A model generated the notes under the pieces. That model saw nothing but the letters and a program-made list of their open reading frames with translations. It had not been told where the DNA came from and did not search any database. A program made the position numbers and the translations under genes. This document shows positions 34,662 through 42,286 of a DNA stretch of 52,483 nucleotides, piece after piece (the first letter of the stretch is position 1; every line of letters begins with the position of its first letter). This stretch comes from Palsa-459 sp035510855 (GTDB taxonomy: Bacteria > Actinomycetota > Acidimicrobiia > Acidimicrobiales > RAAP-2): NCBI GenBank assembly GCA_035510855.1, contig DATKGG010000054.1:1-52483 (forward strand), written 5' to 3'.

Positions 34662-35353
34662 GCGGCGCGGCGCTCGCGGAGCGCTCGACGACCGACATCG
34701 CCGACCGAGCGGGGCGGCTCCTCGTCGCCGTGCCCGTCGGGGCGTGCGAGCAGCACGGGCCGCACCTGCCGCTCGGGACCGACTCGACCGTCGCCGCCGC
34801 GCTCTGCGGGGCGCTCGCGGCGTCGCGCAGCGACGTGGTCGTCGCCCCGCTGATCGGGGTCGGCGCGAGCGGTGAGCACGCCGGGTTCGCCGGCACGCTC
34901 TCGGTCGGCACCGTGGCGCTCGCGGCCTACCTCACCGAGCTCATCCGCTCGGCGAGGTCGTGGGCGAGCGGTGTCGTGCTCGTGACCGGTCATGGTGGCA
35001 ACGTCGAGGCACTCGAGCGCGTCGCGCGTGTCGCCACGCACGAGGGCGACCGCGTCGCGTGCTTCGTGCCGAGCATCGAGGGAGCAGACGCGCACGCCGG
35101 GCACACCGAGACCTCGCTCGTCCTCGCGCTCGACGCGCCGAGCGTGCGGCACAATGAGCTTGTGACCGGCGTGACCACCCCGCTTCACGAGCTGGCCGAC
35201 GAGCTGCGCCGCGGCGGCGTCGCGGCGGTCTCGCCGACCGGCGTGCTGGGCGATCCGACGACCGCGAGCCTCGAGGAAGGGCGCGACGTGCTCGCCCGGC
35301 TCGTCGCCGACCTGTGCGACATGGTCGAGCGCGCGTTCGGGAGCGCGCCGTGA
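34658..35353 (+). CDS. mftE: Mycofactocin precursor peptide peptidase MftE (creatininase family)
   Basis: 231 residues. Creatininase-fold metal ligands are in VGACEQHGPHLPLGTDS (Glu31, His33, Asp42), VTGHGGNVEA and EGADAHAGHTETS. MftE cleaves modified MftA to release the C-terminal Val-Tyr-derived dipeptide that becomes the redox cofactor. It overlaps ETF beta and the following SDR by 4 bp each. Length and motifs are complete. Confidence 0.94.
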   Translation: MSGAALAERSTTDIADRAGRLLVAVPVGACEQHGPHLPLGTDSTVAAALCGALAASRSDVVVAPLIGVGASGEHAGFAGTLSVGTVALAAYLTELIRSARSWASGVVLVTGHGGNVEALERVARVATHEGDRVACFVPSIEGADAHAGHTETSLVLALDAPSVRHNELVTGVTTPLHELADELRRGGVAAVSPTGVLGDPTTASLEEGRDVLARLVADLCDMVERAFGSAP

Positions 35354-36135
35354 GCCCCGTCGCACTCGTCACGGGAGCGGCGCGCGGGATCGGCGCCGCC
35401 ACGGTCGACGCCCTCGTCGCGGACGGCTGGCACGTCCTCGCCGTCGACAGGTGCCGCGACGTCGACGGGATCCCGTACGCGATGGCGACGCCCGCCGAGC
35501 TCGACGCGGTCGTCGACCGGCATCCCGGCCGGGTGCTCGGGCTCGTCGGCGACGCGCGCAGTGCACAGGACATGACACTGGCCGTCGAGACCGCCGTCGC
35601 CCAGTTCGGTGCCGTCGACGCCGCGGTCGCCGCGGCTGGCGTCATCGCAGGCGGCCAACCCCTGTGGGAGACCCCTGACGACGTCTACGACGCGGTTCTG
35701 TCGGTGAACCTCGACGGCGTGCGGCGGCTCTTCACCGCCGCGGTCCCCGCCCTGCTCGACGCCCCCGAGCCGAGGCGCGGACGGCTCGTTGCCGTCGCAA
35801 GCGCGGCCGCGACGCTCGGGCTCCCGAAGCTCGCCGCCTACTCCGCGGCCAAGCACGCCGTCGTCGGCCTCGTGCGGGGGATCGCCGCGGACCTCGCGGC
35901 GAGCGGGATCACGGCGAACGCGATCTGCCCGGGCTCGACGCGCACCTCGATGCTCGACGCGTCTGCCGCGATCTACGACCTCTCCTCAGCGGACGACTTC
36001 GCCGCCCAGCAGCCGATCGGGCGGCTACTCGAGCCTGGCGAGCCCGCGGCGCTCATCGCCTGGCTGTGCTCGTCGGCGTCGTCGGGCGTCACGGGCGCCG
36101 CACTCGCCGTCGACGGGGGCATGACGACGGCGTGA
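35350..36135 (+). CDS. SDR-family oxidoreductase, probably mycofactocin-dependent
   Basis: 261 residues from the GTG at 35350. Classical SDR: cofactor motif VTGAARGIGAATV, AAAGVIAGG, catalytic Ser in VAVASAAATLG and Tyr/Lys in AYSAAKHAVVG, and C-terminal GAALAVDGGM. It is the last gene of the mft chain (4-bp overlap with mftE). Mycofactocin loci commonly end in or lie next to SDRs that hold NAD(H) tightly and use mycofactocin as external acceptor. Substrate unknown; carveol- or alcohol-type compounds are only analogies. Confidence 0.85.
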   Translation: MSPVALVTGAARGIGAATVDALVADGWHVLAVDRCRDVDGIPYAMATPAELDAVVDRHPGRVLGLVGDARSAQDMTLAVETAVAQFGAVDAAVAAAGVIAGGQPLWETPDDVYDAVLSVNLDGVRRLFTAAVPALLDAPEPRRGRLVAVASAAATLGLPKLAAYSAAKHAVVGLVRGIAADLAASGITANAICPGSTRTSMLDASAAIYDLSSADDFAAQQPIGRLLEPGEPAALIAWLCSSASSGVTGAALAVDGGMTTA

Positions 36136-36136
36136 C

Positions 36137-36160
36137 CCACTGCGCCGCGGCGCTCGGTGG
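36137..36160. terminator. Hairpin between mft operon and convergent desaturase
   Basis: CCAC and GTGG outer arms enclose GCGCC-GC-GGCGC in the 31-bp gap between the SDR stop and the desaturase stop. Its position between convergent genes suggests a bidirectional transcription end. There is no T-run. Confidence 0.4.
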
Positions 36161-36166
36161 ACCGCA

Positions 36167-37135
36167 TTAGGACTCGGCGATCGGCCTCGAGCAGGCCGCG
36201 CGCCACAGCGCGAAGTAGTTCTTGTAGGTGATCTCGTTGGTCACGTAGCCGGCTCGGCGCAGCTCCTCGTGGAACGCGGGGAGGTGGCGCCACGGGACGC
36301 CCATGTCGACGTGATGCGCGAGGTGCCATCCCGTGTTGTACGGCACGAACCACAGCCGCGCGAGCCAGTGCTGGCGCACGTTGTGCGTCGTCACCCGGCG
36401 GTCCTTGCCCGCCTCCATGCCGCCGTGCTCGGCGATCGCGCGCAGGCGGTTGAGCACGCGCCACTGCGTCATCCAGCTCAGCCACCAAAACGCCGGGTAG
36501 GCCCACCACGCGCCGGTCACGGCCCACAACGCGCCGAACAGCACGAGCTGCACCGAGAGGATCGGCACGGCGACCGTGCGTCCCTGGGAGGTGCGCGTGG
36601 CGAGGAGCAGGACCTTGAAGTTCTTCCACCCCGAGATCCCAGCAGCGTCGCGAGCGAGGCGACGGAGCAGGTCCCGGGGTCGCCCTGGGTAGCCCGAGTA
36701 AAAGGCGATGTCGGGCTCGTCTGGTCCGAACTCCTCGCGGTGGTGCGCGAAGTGACTCCGTCGGTACAGCGAGATCGGGACCATCGCGGGGTAGGCGAGG
36801 AGCCAGGCGCCGACGAAGTCGTTCAGCTTCTTCGAGGTGAAGAGCAGCTTGTGCGCCGCTTCGTGCATGAGGATCGCGAAGCGGGCGTGGATCGGGCCCA
36901 TCGCGATGAAGCAGGCCGCCGCGACGTAGGGGTACGGGGACGCGGACCACACGCCGACCTCGATGATCGCGAGCGCCGCGACCCAGAGCCCCACGATGCT
37001 GGCGACGTTGCGGGCGTCGCTGATCGTGCGGTACTTGGCGCGCAGCTCGGGGAGGGCGAGGCCCGTCGGGCCGAGCCGCTCGGTCGGCAGCACCGCAGGT
37101 CGCGCTTCGGGCGCTGGCACCATCGTGACGGCCAT
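36167..37135 (-). CDS. Membrane fatty acid desaturase
   Basis: 322 residues. The three histidine boxes of membrane di-iron desaturases are present: HEAAH, HFAHH and, near the C-terminus, HLAHH. Several hydrophobic stretches separate them. The enzyme inserts a double bond into an acyl lipid (or hydroxylates a related chain) using O2 and an electron donor. It is divergent from a PaaX-like regulator with only 2 bp between the annotated starts. A TAAGAT -10-like hexamer directly upstream predicts a leaderless mRNA. Confidence 0.88.
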   Translation of the reverse strand: MAVTMVPAPEARPAVLPTERLGPTGLALPELRAKYRTISDARNVASIVGLWVAALAIIEVGVWSASPYPYVAAACFIAMGPIHARFAILMHEAAHKLLFTSKKLNDFVGAWLLAYPAMVPISLYRRSHFAHHREEFGPDEPDIAFYSGYPGRPRDLLRRLARDAAGISGWKNFKVLLLATRTSQGRTVAVPILSVQLVLFGALWAVTGAWWAYPAFWWLSWMTQWRVLNRLRAIAEHGGMEAGKDRRVTTHNVRQHWLARLWFVPYNTGWHLAHHVDMGVPWRHLPAFHEELRRAGYVTNEITYKNYFALWRAACSRPIAES

Positions 37136-37137
37136 CT

Positions 37138-37995
37138 GTGTATCTTACATACATCGAACGGCTGGATCAAGATCGTAAGAGACCGCTCAGGGCCCGGAGC
37201 GTCCTCGCGAGCGCCCTCTTGGGCGAGTCGCCGCCCGAGCTGGCGGTGCGGCGGCTCGTTCGCATCGCCGGGTTCTTCGGGATCAACGAGAACCAGGCAC
37301 GCGTCGCGCTGTCACGGATGGCCCAGCGCGGCGAGGTCACCTCTGACGGGGCGGGCACCTACGCCCTCGCGGGCCGTCTGCGCGAGCGCGCCGTCCGCCT
37401 CGAGGTCGCCCGCAGGGCACTGACGCGCGACTTTGACGGGTCCTGGCACCACGTCGTCGTGACCTCGACGGGCGACAGCGCGCCGGCCCGCCGGGCGCGG
37501 CGCGGAGCACTTCGCGACGCGAGGCTGGGAGAGCTGCGCGACGGGGTGTGGCTGCGGCCCGCGAACCTCGAGCTGTCCTTTGCCCCGGCGTTGCCCGCGG
37601 GCTTGGAGGTCTTCTTGTCGGTGCCCGACGGGAACCAGGCGCAGCTCGGCGCGTGGTGCTTCGACCTCGCCGGCTGGGCGTCGCGGGCAACCGCGCTGTG
37701 CGATGCGCTCGCCGCGACGCCGCTTCGTGACGAGGGCTCGCTCGCCGCGGGCTTCGAGCGCGACGCCGAGGTGCTGCGCCACCTCCAGCGTGACCCGCTC
37801 CTGCCTGCTGAGCTGCTGCCGCGCGAGTGGCCGGGCGACGCGCTCCGAGCGGCCTACGAGACCTTCGACGCCGAGTACCGCGCGCTCCTTGCGGCGTCGC
37901 ACCGCGCGGCGTCGTCGCGGGAGGACGCCGCAACGCAGCGCGCGTCGCGGCGCCAGGTGCGGACCACCTGGGTGTCGCGGGCCGCGGCGACCTAG
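37138..37995 (+). CDS. PaaX-like transcriptional regulator
   Basis: 285 residues from a GTG; the start is uncertain because no ATG or ribosome site is close and a CTG at 37162 is possible. The N-terminus RARSVLASALLGESPPELA with NENQARVALSRMAQRGEV is a winged helix like PaaX. The central and C-terminal parts (GDSAPARRARRGALRDARLG; ELLPREWPGD) also fit PaaX. PaaX represses phenylacetate genes in response to phenylacetyl-CoA, but no paa genes are near. The likely target is the divergent desaturase. The stop overlaps the convergent S-component stop. Confidence 0.75.
   Translation: MYLTYIERLDQDRKRPLRARSVLASALLGESPPELAVRRLVRIAGFFGINENQARVALSRMAQRGEVTSDGAGTYALAGRLRERAVRLEVARRALTRDFDGSWHHVVVTSTGDSAPARRARRGALRDARLGELRDGVWLRPANLELSFAPALPAGLEVFLSVPDGNQAQLGAWCFDLAGWASRATALCDALAATPLRDEGSLAAGFERDAEVLRHLQRDPLLPAELLPREWPGDALRAAYETFDAEYRALLAASHRAASSREDAATQRASRRQVRTTWVSRAAAT
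37139..37153. promoter_or_regulatory. Inverted repeat and divergent -10 elements between desaturase and paaX-like gene
   Basis: TGTAT-CTTAC-ATACA is a perfect 5-bp inverted repeat in an AT-rich island. On the minus strand TAAGAT (37147-37142) is a -10-like hexamer 7 bp before the desaturase ATG. On the plus strand TATCTT (37141-37146) is a -10-like hexamer for the regulator. A regulator bound here would block both. Confidence 0.5.
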
Positions 37996-38831
37996 CTGTC
38001 GCTGCTCGGCGACGCAGTGACGTCCTCGAGGATGACGACCGGGTCGAACACCGCCCGTCGAGAGGCCCTTCGCAGCGCGCCGAGCACTGGGCGGCCGAGC
38101 ACGACGATCAAGACCGCGTTGGTGGCGGCGCGCGGGAGGTCGAAGCCGAGCGACGTCGTGAGGTCGAAGAACACGAAGCGGTGGAGGTTCTCGAGGGCGC
38201 CGCCGCCAGGCAGGTAGGAGAACGACGTCGTCGTGCCCGCCGCGAAGGGCCAGAACCACAGGTTGAGCAGCGCGCCGTAGAGGAGGCTTGCGACGACGGC
38301 GTAGCCAGCCAGGATTGCGATCTCTCGCCTGCCCAGCGCTCGAGGCAGGCAGCCCGCGCCGAATCCAATCCAGGCCGCCCCCAGCATCTGGAAGGGGAGC
38401 CAGGGTCCCACGCCGCCGGTGATGAGCGAGGACGCGAACAGCGTGAGGGCGCCCAGCACGAAGCCGAAGCCACGTCCGAGCACCCGGCCCGAGCAGATGA
38501 GGAGGAAGAACATCGGCTCGAAGCCCGCGACGCCCGGGCTCGGCACCCGCAGTGCGGCACCGCAGGCCGCGAGGATCCCGAGCAGCGCCACTGCCTTCGC
38601 GTCGAGGGACCCCTCGGCGATCTCGCCGAGCACGATGGCGAGCAGCAAGGGGAGAAGGGCGACGAAGATCCACGGGGCGTCCGCGGCGTGTGCGAGGTTC
38701 GCCCCGGCGCGAGCGTGGACGAGCAGCGGCCAGCCGAACGCGACCAGCCCGATGAGCGACGCGGTCGTGAGCAGCACGGACGCTCGCGTTGTCAGTCGCA
38801 CCGCGACCCGAGCCCTCGTCGTGCGGTTCAT
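37992..38831 (-). CDS. ECF transporter S component (probable cobalamin substrate)
   Basis: 279 residues with about six hydrophobic segments. The pattern VPSPGVAGFEPMFFLLICSGRVLG, FGFVLGALTLFASSLITGGVGPWLPFQM is typical of ECF substrate-binding S components of the CbrT/queuosine-like type. It is the last gene of an operon with a fused EcfA, EcfT, two secreted proteins and a cobalamin riboswitch, so cobalamin is the likely ligand. It overlaps the ATPase gene by 4 bp and the paaX-like stop by 3 bp. Confidence 0.82.
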   Translation of the reverse strand: MNRTTRARVAVRLTTRASVLLTTASLIGLVAFGWPLLVHARAGANLAHAADAPWIFVALLPLLLAIVLGEIAEGSLDAKAVALLGILAACGAALRVPSPGVAGFEPMFFLLICSGRVLGRGFGFVLGALTLFASSLITGGVGPWLPFQMLGAAWIGFGAGCLPRALGRREIAILAGYAVVASLLYGALLNLWFWPFAAGTTTSFSYLPGGGALENLHRFVFFDLTTSLGFDLPRAATNAVLIVVLGRPVLGALRRASRRAVFDPVVILEDVTASPSSDS

Positions 38832-40468
38832 GGCTGCTCCACGAGCTCGTCAGTGCCAGCCAGCGCGCGGCGGACCTCGTCGACGGTGAGCCAGGGGTCA
38901 GGTGCGAGGACCTTGGCGACCTGGGGGGCGAACACCGGCGAGTGGCAGATGACCTCGCGCGCCGCGCCATCGGCGACCACCTCGCCGTCGGCGAGCAGCA
39001 CGGCTCGGTCGGCCACCCTCGCCACGAGCTCGACGTCATGGGTGGCGATCACCACCGAGGTGCCCCTGGTCGTGAGGTCGGCCAGGATCCCCTCGAGCCG
39101 TGCCTTGCTCGGGTAGTCGAGGCCCCGCGTGGGCTCGTCGAGCAAGAGGAGCGGGGGATCGTGCGCCAGCACCACCGCCAGCGCGAGTGCCAGCCGCTGT
39201 CCCTCGGACAGGTCGCGGGGGTGTCGCTCAGCAGGCACCCCCGACAAGAGCTGGTCGAGCACCCCTCGCGTCGTGCCCGCATCGAGGCCGCTCTCCTTGT
39301 CCGACGTCTCGCACTCCTCGGCAACCGTCTCGCGGTAGAGGAGCAGCTGGGCGTCTTGGGGGACGAGTCCCACGGACTTCACGAGCCGTCGTGGCGAGAG
39401 CGTCGCGGGCGCCTCGCCACGGACCTGCACGCTGCCCGTGCTCGGTCGGCGCGCACCGGCGAGCAGTGCGAGCAGCGTCGACTTGCCCGAGCCATTGCGG
39501 CCCATGAGCGCCACGATCTCGCCGGCGTGAAAGCCGAGGTCGACGTCGCTCAGAGCGAGCACCTCGTCGTAGGCGAAGCTCGCTCGCTCGAGCGTGGCCA
39601 CCGCCGCTCCTCGCGTGCTGGCGGCCCGTCGCTCGCTCGGCGCCTTTGGCGCCGAGGACAGCCGCGCGCGAAGCGGTGCGGCGACGCGGCGTGCGTCACG
39701 CACCGAGAGGGGCACGGGGTGCCAGTCGGCGACGCGAGCGAGCTCGACCAGTGGCGGCGCGACCGGCGAGTCGACCATCACGGCCTCGGGGGACCCGATG
39801 CGAAGGGGAGCGCCGTCGCCCGGGACGAGGATCACGCGATCGGCGAACGGCAGCACCCGCTCGAGTCGGTGCTCGGCGATGACGACGGTGAGCCCCACGT
39901 CGTGGACGAGCCGCGAGAGCGAGGCCAGCACCTCTTCGGCAGCGGCTGGGTCGAGCGCCGAGGTGGGCTCGTCGAGCACCAGCGCCCGGGGTGCCGCGGT
40001 CAGCACCGCCCCGATCGCGACCCGTTGCTGCTGGCCGCCCGAGAGCGAGCGAAGCGGGCGCCCCCGGAGCTCGTGGAGGCCCAGCAGATCGAGCGTGTCC
40101 TCGACGCGGCGGCGCATCGCCGCGGGCGCCACTCCAAGGTTCTCCATCGTGTAGGCGAGCTCGTCTTCGACGGCGTCGGTCACGAAGCTGGCCGAGGGGT
40201 CCTGTCCGACGAGCCCGATCAGGTCAGCCAGGTCCCGCGGCGCGTGCACGCGGGTGGAGCGTCCCGCCACGCGCACGTCCCCGCCGAGGCGGCCGCCGGT
40301 TGCGTGGGGCACGAGACCGTTCATCGCGCGAAGGAACGTCGACTTGCCCGAGCCCGTCGTCCCCACGACCACGCACAGCTCGCCCTCTGGGATCTCGAGA
40401 TCGACGTCACGCAGCGTGGGGGCGACGTCGCCGGTGTAGGTGAAGGTCACGCCGTCGAATCGGATCAT
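38828..40468 (-). CDS. ECF transporter dual-domain ATPase (EcfA-EcfA' fusion)
   Basis: 546 residues from the ATG at 40468, overlapping the EcfT stop (ATGA). Two ABC ATPase domains in one chain. Domain 1 (about 1-240) has Walker A GTTGSGKST, signature LSGGQQQR and Walker B ALVLDEPTSALD. Domain 2 (about 310-530) has GRNGSGKST, signature LSEGQRLAL and LLLLDEPTRGLD. The second signature is non-canonical (E for the second G). It powers the ECF transporter together with EcfT and the S component. Confidence 0.92.
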   Translation of the reverse strand: MIRFDGVTFTYTGDVAPTLRDVDLEIPEGELCVVVGTTGSGKSTFLRAMNGLVPHATGGRLGGDVRVAGRSTRVHAPRDLADLIGLVGQDPSASFVTDAVEDELAYTMENLGVAPAAMRRRVEDTLDLLGLHELRGRPLRSLSGGQQQRVAIGAVLTAAPRALVLDEPTSALDPAAAEEVLASLSRLVHDVGLTVVIAEHRLERVLPFADRVILVPGDGAPLRIGSPEAVMVDSPVAPPLVELARVADWHPVPLSVRDARRVAAPLRARLSSAPKAPSERRAASTRGAAVATLERASFAYDEVLALSDVDLGFHAGEIVALMGRNGSGKSTLLALLAGARRPSTGSVQVRGEAPATLSPRRLVKSVGLVPQDAQLLLYRETVAEECETSDKESGLDAGTTRGVLDQLLSGVPAERHPRDLSEGQRLALALAVVLAHDPPLLLLDEPTRGLDYPSKARLEGILADLTTRGTSVVIATHDVELVARVADRAVLLADGEVVADGAAREVICHSPVFAPQVAKVLAPDPWLTVDEVRRALAGTDELVEQP

Positions 40469-41610
40469 CGGGACTCCCTCGTCGCGACGTCGCGCGGCCG
40501 TGCGGCCGACAGGTCGGCATCGCCGCGTCGCGGTGCGCTCGTCGGCGAGACGAGCACGGGTGCGAGCCCGAGCAGGATGCCGAGGCACGGGAGGAGCGGG
40601 ACCGGTGGGATCCCGAGCGGGTAGAAGCTCACCTGGAGTCCGTCGACGCCGAGCGCGCCGGCGATCGAGAACGCCGTGACGACCGCGGCGCCCGAGAGCG
40701 CGATCAGCCACTCCGCGCCTCCCCACCGATCCGGTCGGTAGCGGGTGCGCTGCGCCCGCCTGCCGCTGAGGGCGACGCCGCTGCCGAGCGCGCCGGCCCC
40801 GACGAGGAGCGCCGCTGCACCCAGTCCCCACGGCGTCGCCGAGCCCAGCACGTCGTACACGCCGACGAGGACGAGCACTGTGCCCGCGACCGTTGCGAGG
40901 GTCGCCCACCGGCGCGAGCCGGTCGCGTTCGTGCGCCGTCCGTAGCCTCTCGAGTCCATCGAGGATGCGAGCTCGAGCGATCGATCGAGCGCTCCTTCGA
41001 GGACGGGCACCGCCATGCCACGCAGCCCGGCGAGCCCGCGGATGGGTCGACCACGGAGCCGTCTCGCCTCGCGGACCTGACCGATCGTCGTCACGAGCTC
41101 GGGCGCGTAGGTGAGCGCGACGGTCACGGCCACGCCCGCCTCGTAGAGCACAGCCGGCAGGCATCGCAGCAGCCGGTAGGGGCTGGCAAGGGAGTTGGCC
41201 GCGCCGAACGCGACCAGCACCACGGCGAGCCGCAGCCCCTCGCACAGCGCCTGGAGGACCGCCTCGGCGGTCACCGGCCCCCCGATGCTGACGCCAGCGG
41301 CCCATGAGGGCAGCGAGACCTGCGGCAGTGAGAACATGACGTGCCCGGCGATGCGGTCGCCGAAGAGGACCTGGACCACGACGCGGATCGCGATCACGAT
41401 CAGTCCGAGTCGCAGGAAGACGACGAGCGATCTCGACCAGGGTGCGGCGCTGCGCTTGGTCGCCACCACGTAGACCACGACGGCCGCGATGAGCGACAGC
41501 AGGACCGGGTTGGTCGTCTCGATCGCGGCCGTCGCGAGTCCGGCCGCCCACGCCCACCACGCCGCCGGGTGCAGTGCCCGGCGCCGATGTCCTGGTTCCA
41601 CTCGTCTCAC
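40465..41610 (-). CDS. ECF transporter transmembrane coupling protein EcfT
   Basis: 381 residues from the GTG at 41610, overlapping the upstream stop (GTGA); the longer frame to 42084 is not coding. Hydrophobic N- and C-terminal parts flank a cytoplasmic coupling region with EARRLRGRP and SMDSRGYGRR, matching the two Ala-Arg-Gly-type EcfT motifs. A second hydrophobic C-terminal part (about 230-350) is longer than in minimal EcfT proteins. It couples the two ATPase domains to the S component. Confidence 0.87.
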   Translation of the reverse strand: MRRVEPGHRRRALHPAAWWAWAAGLATAAIETTNPVLLSLIAAVVVYVVATKRSAAPWSRSLVVFLRLGLIVIAIRVVVQVLFGDRIAGHVMFSLPQVSLPSWAAGVSIGGPVTAEAVLQALCEGLRLAVVLVAFGAANSLASPYRLLRCLPAVLYEAGVAVTVALTYAPELVTTIGQVREARRLRGRPIRGLAGLRGMAVPVLEGALDRSLELASSMDSRGYGRRTNATGSRRWATLATVAGTVLVLVGVYDVLGSATPWGLGAAALLVGAGALGSGVALSGRRAQRTRYRPDRWGGAEWLIALSGAAVVTAFSIAGALGVDGLQVSFYPLGIPPVPLLPCLGILLGLAPVLVSPTSAPRRGDADLSAARPRDVATRESR

Positions 41611-42281
41611 GTGCGTGGGCGCCGCCGCCACCGGGCTGCACCGGCGCCACCGAGCACGACGACGACCAGCGCAGCGGCGCCGAGCAGCGGCGCCGAGCCT
41701 GACGTCGTCCCGCTTCGCGCTGGCATGGGGGATGGACTTGTGGCCGCAGCGGCGCAGGCGGTGGCGAAGTCCGACGACTCCGCGGGGGCGGGGTCGGTGG
41801 GATTGGCCGCGCCCTGTGGTTGGTAGCGCCATCCCTCCACGTCCTCGTCGCGAACGGTCCACTCCGCGGGTCCGAGGTCGGCGTAGGTCCAGTGCCCGCC
41901 GCCATGCCAGTAGGACCAGTAGGCGTACCCGCGGGGCTCCGGCGTCCCGCACCCCTTCGACGGGTAGCCGTCGATGGAGCACAGCAAGCCGCTCGTGCTG
42001 TAGGTGGGCGCAGGCACGTGGAACGAGCTCGCCACGTCCGCCAGCACCACGGAGCCATTGGTGCCGACGGGAACCTTCAGGCACTTGATGACGATCCGGG
42101 GCGACTCCTTCGAGTGTGGGCCGAAGTCGACGACGACGACGACGCGGACCGTCGCGGTACTCGTCGTGGCGTCACGCAGCATCGCGTGTGTCGCTGCCGT
42201 CGACGGCGAGGCACCGACGCACGCGACGACGGCAGCGACGACGAGCGCGAGCCCGACAGAGCGCCACCGACGTGCTGGCAC
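41607..42281 (-). CDS. Secreted, membrane-anchored DUF4430-like protein (transcobalamin beta-domain-like)
   Basis: 224 residues from the GTG at 42281, 5 bp after the upstream gene. A signal peptide (VGLALVVAAVVACVGA core) is followed by a beta domain with two cysteine pairs and YAYWSYWHGGGHWTYADLG, then EDVEGWRYQPQG. This Trp/Tyr pattern fits DUF4430, the C-terminal domain of animal transcobalamin and intrinsic factor. A Pro/Ala-rich linker and a single C-terminal transmembrane helix with a basic tail follow. It should display the domain outside the cell next to the ECF transporter. Confidence 0.75.
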   Translation of the reverse strand: MPARRWRSVGLALVVAAVVACVGASPSTAATHAMLRDATTSTATVRVVVVVDFGPHSKESPRIVIKCLKVPVGTNGSVVLADVASSFHVPAPTYSTSGLLCSIDGYPSKGCGTPEPRGYAYWSYWHGGGHWTYADLGPAEWTVRDEDVEGWRYQPQGAANPTDPAPAESSDFATACAAAATSPSPMPARSGTTSGSAPLLGAAALVVVVLGGAGAARWRRRPRT

Positions 42282-42286
42282 CCGGC

